DNA of 64,000 bases from Allolobophora icterica. Lineage: Eukaryota > Annelida > Clitellata > Crassiclitellata > Lumbricidae. Shown here piece after piece: positions 12,101-24,100 of the stretch (the first letter of the stretch is position 1; each line of letters opens with the position of its first letter). The DNA lies in assembly GCA_963556255.1 (NCBI GenBank), contig OY744608.1, forward strand, positions 34,063,798 to 34,127,797, in the 5' to 3' direction. The notes beneath the pieces were generated by a model. That model made no database searches. It was given only the letters and a program-made list of their open reading frames with translations, and was not told the origin of the DNA. The position numbers and the translations under genes were made by a program.

Positions 12101-15100
12101 TAGCAAGTAAGTGGACAAGCCAGAAGATTCTTAAATCTCTTTTGACTCTAAGCAATTGATATTAAATTGAGTAGATGTATTTCATTATGAATTTGGAGAT
12201 GTTAACAAAGCTAATAACAAAGCTGACATCTCCAAACTCGTTCTGTGCCTGTTTTGCCAGCTATATGTATTCTTGTTGCTGTTACTTTTGTGTTTGGAAT
12301 TCACTTTTAAGATTTTTCCTCACAACTGATTTACATAACAGATATCTTTATTTCTGGCCAGACTTCAACCACATGTTACTGGTTCACCATTATCGACACT
12401 CTTCAGTCAGCTCATCGACCATTCTGTTCAACAGAAACTGCCTTACGTATTGATTTTAAAATAGCTACAATCACCTATTGACTCCTTCACACTCAGCCAC
12501 CTGCTTACCTCCAATCCATAGTAGACTATCATATCTCTGCCCGTATCATATGATCCAGTAATCTTCTGAAGCTTCATCAACTTTTGTTTGTAAGGCATCG
12601 GTGCGGGGGCGTAACTTTGGTCTAAAAAGTGGAGGGTACCAATTTCTTACATACACAAAGCAAGGCGGAGACTGCGATCTTTGGGAAGGCACAATAATAA
12701 AATATTGATTGGCATTCTTCAAAAAGTGGGGGGTACGGTACCCCCAGTCCAAAGAGTGGGGGTACTGGTACCCTCATACCCCCCACAAATTGCGCCTTTG
12801 CATCAGTGCATGTGCTTTTAGTTCAGCCTCACCCACTATCTGGAATAAAATACCTTTAATTATAATAAGGTCAACAGTCTCATCCGTCAAGTGGCAGCTT
12901 AAAACTTTCTATTTCATAAACAGATCAGTCACTTAGCTTCCTCCTTTGGTTGCCCACCTCCATCCCCTTAGCAACTGACCAATGACCATATACCTCTGAT
13001 TGAAGTATTGATGTCTGACACGTAAATATCATTCATTCATTCAATTCTTTTTCAGTTGTGCTGGTGATGCATTTGCTTATATATGACTAATGATCTGTTG
13101 CTGTTTATCGGAGTTTGAGGAGCTCTTTTTACTGAGATGATGCCCCGCCCCCCCCACCCCCCTGCACAGTATACTTGATATTAAATGTTTGTCTCTAAAA
13201 GCATATAATATATACACAAGTTTTTCCTCTATTATTTAACAGTTTCGAGTAATCCACTGTCTTAGAACTGATTTTGAGGATTGCTGTGTGGGCATGTGAT
13301 CGATTGGAGAGGAATTCTCGGACCGTTTTTGATAGATCATTGCCACCAGTATTCTTAGTCATTCCCATTTGTGCTGTTAAGTAACTTATAGTGCTTACAT
13401 TCTGAGGTGTTTTATCGTTTCTCAAGTGTTGCAATGGTCAAATTTTCCGGTTGGATGCTGACCTATATTAAAAGATAATGGTTTAGACTGCAGTGTCCTA
13501 GCCCTAGTCTGGTGATTAATCTTCTTTGCCCCATTTATGCATATTAAGTTTTATTTTATTACTTGCCGTTGGCTCTAAAGTTTTATAGTGCAATTCCGAT
13601 GTCTGGCTATCATATGGTTTCTGCCATAGAGCTACGATATATTTATCCTTCATTTGTAGGCATCTTTAAGTTACTTACTTCAAGGTTGACAGTTGGGCAT
13701 GCCGTTGTTTCCTTACATAATGAATTGACTATCTCATTGTCAGTTATACCCACATGACTTGGTATCCATGCAAAGGTCACCATGCAGTTTTAACGGTGTA
13801 TAGTTATTAATAATTTCATAATATGTAGAACCAGGTTTGTCTTGGAGTCTGATGGTCTGATATGTAAATGGATTCTTATACATCAGGGTTGCATTTCATT
13901 GAAATACATACTCATAAAACATTGTGTGCTTCAAGTTTTTTTTATCACAATCACTACTAATTATCAAATAATTTTATAATAACTTTATCAAATAATTACA
14001 GTGTAGTGAACATGTTGATCACTTTTAATTACACATCAAACTGAAACAAGTTTGTTAATAATTTGTTTCAACTCAAAACGTTTTTTTTTATCACAATCAC
14101 TACTAATTAAACTGTATCAAATAATTACAGTGTAGTGAAGATTTTTATCCATTTTAATTACACATCAAACTGAAACAAGTTTGTTAATAATTTGTTTTAA
14201 CTGAAGATGCAAATCAACCTAAGGTTTTGAAAGCCCATAGTTGGCTGAGTGCTGCTAGTTGTTTAATGAAACTAGCCTAGTGATATAGTTTGGGTCAAGT
14301 GATGGCCATAATAGTGTATACTTACTGCACTGGCACAGAAAACATTTCAGTAGTCATCTTTGTGTATAAATGATTTAAAAGGTTCTGTGTAAATGTTAAG
14401 ATACAGATGCATGTATGCACTCACATGGGACTAATGTAGATGGTGAAGATAAATACTTTCGGGATGTGCCTCAGTCATAAGAGGTTACATCATCTTTTTA
14501 CAGTGGACACTGGTCCACTGCTGAGCTTGTGTGGTGGTCCAGTGATTTTCATCAGCCTTAGGCCGAGCAGCTGCTGTACCTACAGACCAATAGGTGCAGT
14601 CTAGAAATGATTGGCATGGTGGTCTGTCAATCCAAAAGGCAGGGTTGAAACCTCAGGATTTCTGTTTATCTAGCAAAAACTTAGCCATAGAGTGGATCAG
14701 TGGACTGTACGCTATGAGTGGGGGGATCAGAAGGCAAGGGAGACGATTGCCATCTTAGGGCAAGGCTCAGAAAACACTGTATACCGTTTACTGGATCTTG
14801 GGGTTAGCTAATAGGAACTGCTGTTTTTTTTATTCAGAAATGTATTTTCTGATAAGATCTGGGTCATAACTTGTGTATGATTCATTGATGCTACTTAATA
14901 ATAATTATTACAATGGTTATCACTGTAATAAACAGTGGATCAATTTGACTGCTGACTTATTACTGTTGTCTAATGAGGAAGTTCAAGCACGTTTTTCTTT
15001 GTCCTGTTTTGGTTTTTCTCTCTCCAGGTGGCGCACTTTAATGACGAATGCCGAAGGTCGGACAAAGCATCTAAGGGAGGCTCTTCGCGAATCGGGCGGT

Positions 15101-18100
15101 CACAGCTCACAGTCCTTGCAATCAAGTAAAAATCAGTACCTCATTATTTTATTATTATTATTACTGTTATTAGTTATTTATTTTTATTTAGTTGTATATT
15201 TTATTATTGTTATTGTTGCTTAATTGGTTACATATTTTTCATATATCCAAATTATAGAATAAACATATTAGTGAGAGTACAGTTGGATTTAGTAACTACA
15301 AGGAACTTTATTTCTTTGATTAGTGACTTAATTATTTCTTTGATTAGTGACTTAATTAGCCATACAACTATCATTTTGAGGCTGGGTAATGGGGCATGTT
15401 TTCAACGATATGAAAAAATTGGTGAAATTTGAAAATAAACGAATATTTTAAAATCGTTTTTGCTTGACACTAACTAATTTTTGATGCAGCATCTTTGAAA
15501 CATCCGTGGGAAAAAGCTGTTACCAGCAACAAAGTGCCTTACTACATTAAGTGAGTATAAAGTGCCTTACTACATTAAGTGAGTATAAAGTGCTTACTAC
15601 ATTAAGTGAGTATAAAGTCCCTTACTACATTAAGTGAGTATTCTGTATTCTCTCTTTTCTTCGTTTTCTTTAATCATTTTCATTTTGTCATCATGATTGT
15701 CAGCGTTAATTCTCTGTTTGCACAGCTTTTGATTGAAGATTTGTTTCCGTTTAACTTTGTTTTTCAGTATATGAGTTTGATAGATTTGATACTGTACTCC
15801 AGTTAGTAAGTGCTTACCTCATGATACTGATTGCAAGGTAGAGCCTACCTAGGCAAGTAAACTGCTTGTGTAGTATTGCCTGTGCCATAAAGGAGTAAAT
15901 ATTAGTTTACTTTGTTTTGGGGGTCAAAAGTCTGTGTGCTGCTGAAGAAGGCTTATTGGAAGCAAGTGGTTGTACCAGGTTACTGCACGTTTACTCCAGA
16001 ATTTGACTTCCTCACCCTGTGATGTTTTCATAGTGATTCTTTGAGACATTTTAGGTGCTGTGATCTTGGGCTGATGATAGCAGTCTGTAGAATTGCTATT
16101 TGAAGCATGTTAATTCTTGGCTCAGCTAACAGGTGCTGTCAGATCTGGATGTTGATTGTGAAGCAAGAGGAGGAGGAGGACGAGGAGGAGGAGGACGAGG
16201 AGGAGGACGAGGAGGAGGACGAGGAGGAGGAGGAGGAGGAGGAGGAGGAGGAGGAGGAAGGGGAGAGGGAGGAGAAGCTGATGATGGAAAAAATATAAAT
16301 AAGAAGCTAGAAATGACAGAGATAATATGTTGTTATTTGACCTAGAAAATTAGCATTGTACTTTACATTTGTTATGTCTGTCAGATGAGTGGCTAAGAAA
16401 CAGATAAACCTGACTAAGAACCGAACTTAAATCCAGTCATCATTTGAGTTCCTTGTGGTAGTTGCGTGCCTGTGGTCACGTTCACATGAAGCCACTGATT
16501 GGAAACAAGATTACACTACAATGCTGTCTCATTGAACAGCTGAGCTATTTCGTTTTGAAGATCCTTCTCTGGAATTACTTGTGGTCTGTCATGGACAATA
16601 TCGACAGAATGCGTGTGATTGTGTTGGATTAGTTTCTTACCAGAGGGAGCTCTTGCTCTTTGTTATCAATCCTTTTGTTGTTTTTCAGTCACAATACGGA
16701 GACTACGCACTGGGATCATCCAGAGATGAGCCGACTGATGCAGGATCTTAGTATGAACAAAGTTTTTTTGTCTTGGTCTTCTTGTCCTTGTATCTTCCGA
16801 AACTGGGAATTTTGAAAAACTGTCCTAAAAATTCTTAAGTATTGTGGAAAATGATTGGTTTTCAGTGATCATTATGTTATTCAAATTATCCAAATTTCCA
16901 GTTTCTGATATTGATCGGCAGGTAACTTTACCATTAGTAAATTTTCTTTTTATGTTCAAAGTTATCTTCTTGTTATTAAGGAACACCTTTTTTTATCAAA
17001 TGTGTTGCTGATATGTTTGTTTTTTGCAGCTGAATTGGACCGTGTTCGATTTTCAGCCTATAGAACAGCAATGAAACTTAGAATTTTGCAGAAGAGACTT
17101 TGCTGTAAGTGCAAATATTTTGTTTAAGACAAGTGACTAACTTATTTGGTGAGTCTACATTTAGTTCAGAACCATTCTGGAACTATCATTTAAAAATATA
17201 CCAATATTGATTGACAAAAAGTGCAATGCTTTAAAAATGCTGTTCATAAACTTAGAAGGAAGCAAAAACAGCAGAGAAATGGAATCATATCAAGTAATTA
17301 TTATGTCTGTACTTCTGCTCTTAGTTCTTATACTCTGGTTGGCCAGTCCTTCTAGATCTGAATTGAATGAGCATTTGAAATAAATACCACTGATCAAACT
17401 GCCTCTGTTCTACCTTGTTTTGGAATGTAGTCATAATTGCAATCTCTGTATTCTTAAGTGCCCTTAAAAGCTGTGTCGTGGGAACCAGCTTATTTACAGG
17501 GACTTACAGGGACTAGATAAATGCAAAAATAGGTCAAAAGGTTAGGCAGTTAGACAGACTGACAGCTGTGGTGTTTTGAATTGGAATAGCAAAATTTAAT
17601 GCCTGTATTGCAAATGTTGTAGTTAAAAATGAGTAAGATTCAACTTTAGCACTTTGTTGATGAGCTGCATTGGTTTCCCAGTCACTTTTAGTGCAGGCTT
17701 GTCGTTAAAGTGTCAATAACAGGTTCAGAAATTGCATCAAAAGTTGCACGTGTTAATGGTTTAATCTTTATTGAAGTGGACCTTCTTGAAATTGGAAAAG
17801 CTAAAGAAGTGTTCGACCATCACTTGAACGAAGCATGTGATGCTTCCATCAGTGTGGCGGATGTTGCTGGCATTGTCACAAATCTTTCCCGGCATCTGGC
17901 TGAAGGCAAAACCGAACTGTACGTGCCACTGATCAACGACCTCATCATCAACTGGCTGCTCAATGTCTATGACCAGTAAGACCGCTTTTAACTGTGTCCT
18001 CATCATCCGTATATCATCATATCCTTCATTCTGGAACAGGTTTCCATGCAACCTGCAGTATAGCACCTTACTCTTTCTATGCCTCTATTTTCCAGCAGTT

Positions 18101-21100
18101 TAAGACCATATATTGATTGTGGACTATAATTATTTTCAGGCTGGAGTAACTCTAATGGGATTTCTTGAAGAGGCACTGTATAAATGTGCACTTAATAGTT
18201 AAAGATTAAAAATTATCATAATTATGGTTTTTTATGATTGGTTGGTCCTGTAAGTATTTCATAATAATAATAATAATAATAATAATAATCTTCGTTTAAT
18301 ATCTTCAAACTGACAATAACGCAGTATGATTACAAATCAGTATGAACGGATGATCACAAGTTATTACAGGAGTCGAATTTAACTGTACACGGCAGCCATG
18401 CAAGGCGCCCATCACGTCATGCATCTCATTTTAACAACGCGCCATCTCGCGAATGAAAGGTTGAGTGGACCTAAATTTTTGGGGGTAGCGGGAAGCGATC
18501 CCGCTACCTCTTGCCCTTCACGCCAGTGATGTTACCACTACTCTATGGACCCCCTCATAGTTGTTTTCCTCTTTTTGTTGTTGTTATTGTTAGTTTAATA
18601 AATGAAATATTTCTATAAATGTTTTAGATTGGCTAGAGTTCATTATGATCTGATGTAGTACAAATGCCACCCTAATGGATGGCGGCATTAAAACAAAGTT
18701 GCCTATTATAATGGAAAGTAGAGGGAAGATGCCCATTGTCTTGTCTTCACTCCAGTAATTGGCAGTTGGCAAATCCCAAAGGGAACCATTGCATAGCAGG
18801 ATTTACTGCTTGCTTCCCAACATGAACAAGTACTAAATTACACTGCTTTGTGATACGGACATGTGTGTGCGCAAACAACTTGTCCAGTTTTGTTTCAAGG
18901 ATCTGCTTGTCAGACTGCTGCCACAATCTGAATGCACTTGAATAGACGGCCACATACGTTGGCACTAATGGCATTAATGCATTGTATTAATTGATAATTA
19001 ATTATCCCATTATTTTACTGACTCGTAAACAGATGCTGAGTGCAAATGAGTTTGTGTTTCTTGATAATTGCAGTCTTCGCAATGGCCGTATTCGAATTCT
19101 GTCATTCAAAGTGGCCATTGTTCTATTGTGCAACGCTCACCTCGAGGAGAAATATCGATGTATGTGTCTCTTTCTTGTCATGAACTTTTTTAAATCGATA
19201 TCACGTGCTAGTTATGAAACCTATTCAAATGTGGATAGCAACTGAGCACTAGAGTGAAAAATTCATCAGATAAAGTTATAAGAGGCTGATTATTCTGGTG
19301 CCTAAGCAGGTCTACTAAAAGCTCCAATGTCCCCTTATGAAAATGGTAGAGACAATTTCAATACAATACAGTACAACTTATATTTTTAACGCACCTTAAT
19401 AAAACAGAGTCTTACTCAGAGGACATGTTACAACGTAGTAGTTAATCATAGTACTTAGAGAGTAAACGAGTTTCTGCTCTTATGTTCTTGAGCTGGTGAC
19501 AGCCAAATACCAAGAACCTTGAAATCGGGTGTCAGTGCATCATAGGATTTACCATTTATTTACCAGGTTTTGCTGGTACCAAACTATACTGAGAGGAACA
19601 AGCATGCAGGAACAATATGTCAGGGTTCATTACACAAAATCCATTGATTAGGCTCAAACCTGCAATTGTCGAATTACAGACCATGCATGCTGCCAAACAG
19701 ACCACCATTTCACATACATATGGAGGTCTGCTGAGCCCAAAATTGATGTGCAGTGATGAGGTACATATCCACAGGCAGAAAGCATAGTGATTGACTTTAA
19801 ACCACACATTTAGCTCTTTGGGTGTTGAACATTGCTTGTGTTCATAATACTGCATTTGTTTTACTTTCTATTTATTTTAAATTTCCTCTTTCTCAAAAAG
19901 CAGTTAACTCTCAGAACTACAAAAGCTTTTTACTTTTCTATGGCTATCACATCTGTTCAGCAAGTTTGTCTATCTTCCCTGAAACAATTTTTTTTGAATC
20001 AATTTCCACTATCTGTGTCACCTAGCCAATATTATATCGTAGCCTAAAATAAATAAGGGATTATGGATATTTTCACTGCAGATATATTTGGCCTGGTAGC
20101 TGGGTCAAAGGGCGTCATTGACCAACCACGTCTTGGGTTACTACTGCATGAATGCCTTCAGGTTCCTCGTCAACTTGGAGAGCTGGCTTCGTTTGGTGGC
20201 AGCAACGTGGAGCCAAGCATTAAGAGCTGTTTTGAGAAGGTGAGTTAATGTGGTGCTTGTGTGTTACTAGGCATCATGACAGTTTTCGTGAGACCACGTG
20301 TTCTTATCAGAAACTGGAGAATTATTACAGGTAATTAATGTGTATATCTCCATGCAAGCAATTTTCTCAGGCATGGTCACATAAACTGTTAATCAGAATC
20401 TTATATCAGGTACTTGTCATCAGATACTGATATCAGTATTATTAATTACTTATTGTTACTAATCAGGTTCTTATATTATTCTAATTTATGAACTCATCTG
20501 AGAAGCATTTCTGTGTCACCTCAGAACTCACCTCCTGTTGTAGGATCAGTTTGATAAAACTACGTGGCAAAGAATCTGATACTGGCCAAAAGCCCATGAT
20601 AGGCTATAAAGGAAATGTGCTATATAAATGTGCATATGCATGCATATGCCATATATAAATGTGGTGCCTACTTTACCCTTTAACGACGAGTGGGTTTAGT
20701 TTTCCATACATTTTAGTACTCGCTCGTCGTTAAAGTGTTAAGAAATCTTTGTTTCATTGTTCCACCGTAGAGAAACCAAGGTAAACTGGTGTTAAACAGG
20801 ATGATGAGAATTTTTATGATAATAGTGATTATAGTAAATAGTTAAGGCACTTTACAAGTAGCTATGCACTGTTGGTTTTTGTTGATGTTCGTGGTGCAGG
20901 TGGAGATTTGTAATGCTTCTCTGAATTTGAAATCAGTGTGTTGAGTAAAACAGGCAGTTTAATGTTGCAACTTCTGAGTAAAAGTCGTTTTATTGTTCTG
21001 TGAATCAGGCACCAGGTCGAACAGAGATTGAAGTGTCCCACTTCCTCGACTGGATGAAGCTGGAGCCTCAGTCAATGGTCTGGCTGCCAGTGATGCATAG

Positions 21101-24100
21101 GATGGCAGCTGCTGAGACAGCAAAGCATCAGGCGAGATGCAATGTCTGCAAAGAATTGCCCATTGTCGGCTTCAGGTTTCTACAGACTCCTTCATTTATT
21201 TCTGCCTTATTACTTTGTTGTTTGCTTTTGATTGTAATTTCTTATTTTTGCCTTCTAGTCTTTGTAATTATTGGCTAAAGTTGTCTGGGTTCAATTGTTT
21301 GCTTGTGTCCATGGCAACAGGTACCGTTGTCTCAAGTGTTTCAACTTTGACATGTGCCAGAACTGCTTCTTTTCTGGTCGAAGAGCGAAAAGTCACAAGC
21401 TGACACATCCAATGCAAGAATATTGCACAGCAGTAAGCTCATCTTTGAACACTAGAATAATGCAGCACTTGTATAAATGTAAGTGTATAAGTTACTGTAT
21501 AGCAACTATATGGCTTTGACCCTGCTCATTTTTGTAAAGTATTTGCTGGCTACAAAGATCTAATCTAATCTACCAAGCAAACATCTGTTGGACCAGTATG
21601 GTAACTCACAAGGAATTCTAAGTTATTGTTCCTTCATAAGTAAAATCTCTGATTGCTAGATTGTCAGTATTGCTAATCTTGTCTGCAGGACTGTTGGGTA
21701 AATGTTCTTACAAATTTCTCAAAAACTGTTTTAGTTTAGGGCTGTCTCCACTCTTAATATCAACGGGTTTTTAAGGATTTGTTGTAGGTCATTTAGTAGC
21801 TGAGATGTTTAATTTCAAGGTCTTTTGGTTGAATCTGATCTATTCTTTTTGTGTGGTAAAATTGTTTTCAAAAGACAACTTCTGGAGAAGATGTGAGAGA
21901 CTTTACAAAGATGTTCAAGAATAAGTTTCGTTCAAAGCACTACTTTAAAAAGCATCCACGGTTAGGATATCTTCCTGTTCAATCAACTGATGGAGAAGCA
22001 AATCAAAGGTATTGCAAGATTGATACAGTGTTTAATTTTAATTAGCATCATTCTGTGAACTAATTTAGTATAGTGTTAATAGTTAGACCTGCAGTTGTCT
22101 GTCAGCCTAAAGCAACAAGTTTGTAAAGTCTTTGCATTGTTTACTTGCCATTTTATTTTTTTGCTAAGTAATAACATTTTAGTGGACTTTCCTGACACTT
22201 TCTGCATTTGCTTCAGTTGATAGAAGTCTGATGTGTTCATTTAAAGTTATTTTTGTAAAATAGTTGAGACATTTTGAATAATATAAGTGAAGTTCAGTTT
22301 TAGAACTTGATCTAGAAATTTCAGTCCAGATTTTAGTTCAGTTTAGATGCTATTCGCTATACAACTGGGTATCGTTGTTTGTGTAGCATATTATAGCAAA
22401 GTGCCACTTATCCTAGGAAATGAAATTACCTGTATGCCAAAGGAAGAACCATGAACGGCCATGAAATCTACAGAGCTAGGCGATGTGAAGAGATTCATTA
22501 AAAAATAGTTTGTTTCGGACACTTGCGCAGATAACTGGGATCAGTTACAGATAGTTGACACTAATTTCTGGACCTGCAGTTGTTTTCTGTGGATCATTAG
22601 ACTTTAACTGACAACGTTTTGCTTGACTCCAAGTTCTCTGGTGTCGTAGTTCCAAGGCTGTAGAAAATCTTGAAAGATTTGAACAGAAATGAACAGAAAA
22701 CAGTGTTCTTGGGTTTATAAGAAATCATCTCTCATTGTGGCATACTCCGTTGTTAAATCAGTAGTTTGCTTTGCCTTGTGATATATAGTTATGTATGTAA
22801 CAGGACATTTAATATAGCACATGTAAGTACCTGACAAAATTGATCTAAGGTAGATCATGGGGGTTGAGTCTACTTGGGTTGACTCTGTGTAGTGATCATA
22901 GGCCAGGTTGTTTACAACTGCCCACTTAGCATAACCAACCAGCATCATTTAGACCACTGAGTCACACAGTTAATGGCGATGTGCCTAGCAATTTTCTTTA
23001 TGGCTCGTAATAATTTCCTTTTTGGATTCAAAGTGCATATGTAAACTATTATACGGGAGCATTATCAAATTTCATTCATATCATATTGCATTTATGATTG
23101 GTGGATTGCTGGCCAATACCCTTGGAAAGGTAAAGAGCACTTCGTATGAGCTCAGGCTCACATTTATTTTTGTTGTTGTTGTTGTTGCTTGTTCTTTAGT
23201 CCTCAGTCTTCATCGCCCTATAATGCCTCAAATACGGAGATGCATTCAAGGCTTGAGATGTATGCGAGCAAACTGGCCGAGGCCGAGTCCAAGAGTCTAC
23301 CACTGACACCAGATTCGTAAGTAAATTTCTCTTCATTTCTCCGCTGGTGTGGATTCAAGTGTAGCGTGTGGATGGTGATACTATTAGAGCAAATAGTCTA
23401 ATGGTTTTCATTTTAATCAGCAAATGAAAATGAAGCAAAGTCTTAGCAGTGGTAGCTTCTCGTGGCATGTTAAAAGTGCACTGAGATAGATTTCCTATCA
23501 TGCATTTTCAGAGGTTGCATATATTTCTTGCTCTTTTACCAAACAAGGACCGAATTAGTTACTCCTTTAAATATTCACAGTTCAGATGTGATGAGCAGAT
23601 TGTTTTTTGGGTTTCAACAATTATTTTAAAAACAGATTTGTGTAGTGCCATAAGAGAAAAGGTTCCAGTGTAATAGAGGTTTCAAGTTAAGTTGTCACAG
23701 GATAGAGTTGATTGCATGATTTATACTTGTGCTATGTTTTTGAGATCTTTGCAAACATATTCTTGTACTGCTCAAAATATAGATTTATTTATTGTAAAGC
23801 AGTTGAAGACTTTTATATAAACATAACTTTTACGCATGTTAAATAGGCTATTATTATTGATGTGGTTTTCTATTAGTGTGACATTGTACTGCAAACTGTT
23901 TTATGCTAGTAAGCACTTCTGTTTATTTTAGGGGAAGCGAAGATGAACATAGTTTGATAGCACACTTCTGTCACAGTCTACACAGCACTGAACCTGGACA
24001 TTCCGTAAGGAAGACAACTCTTAACCAATCATTAGGCCATAGAAAGAGATGCTGCTACAGTCATTCAGTTATGCAGCACCCTTGAAGTGAATCTGCATAG

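Larger units (their letters stand above)
8031..15027. other. Large dystrophin intron (7 kb) with LINE remnants and repeats
   Basis: Holds LINE pieces (about 8170-8400, 12790-12940), a CTGT/CTGC-rich tract (9735-10530), a GT-rich MITE-like insertion (12598-12805), a tandem duplication (13936-14206) and a tRNA-like SINE (about 14610-14665). The phase mismatch of its flanking exons suggests an unrecognised small exon lies inside. Confidence 0.6.

Noticed and set aside
16107..16298. Poly-Glu frame
   Set aside because: (GAG)n microsatellite in an intron.
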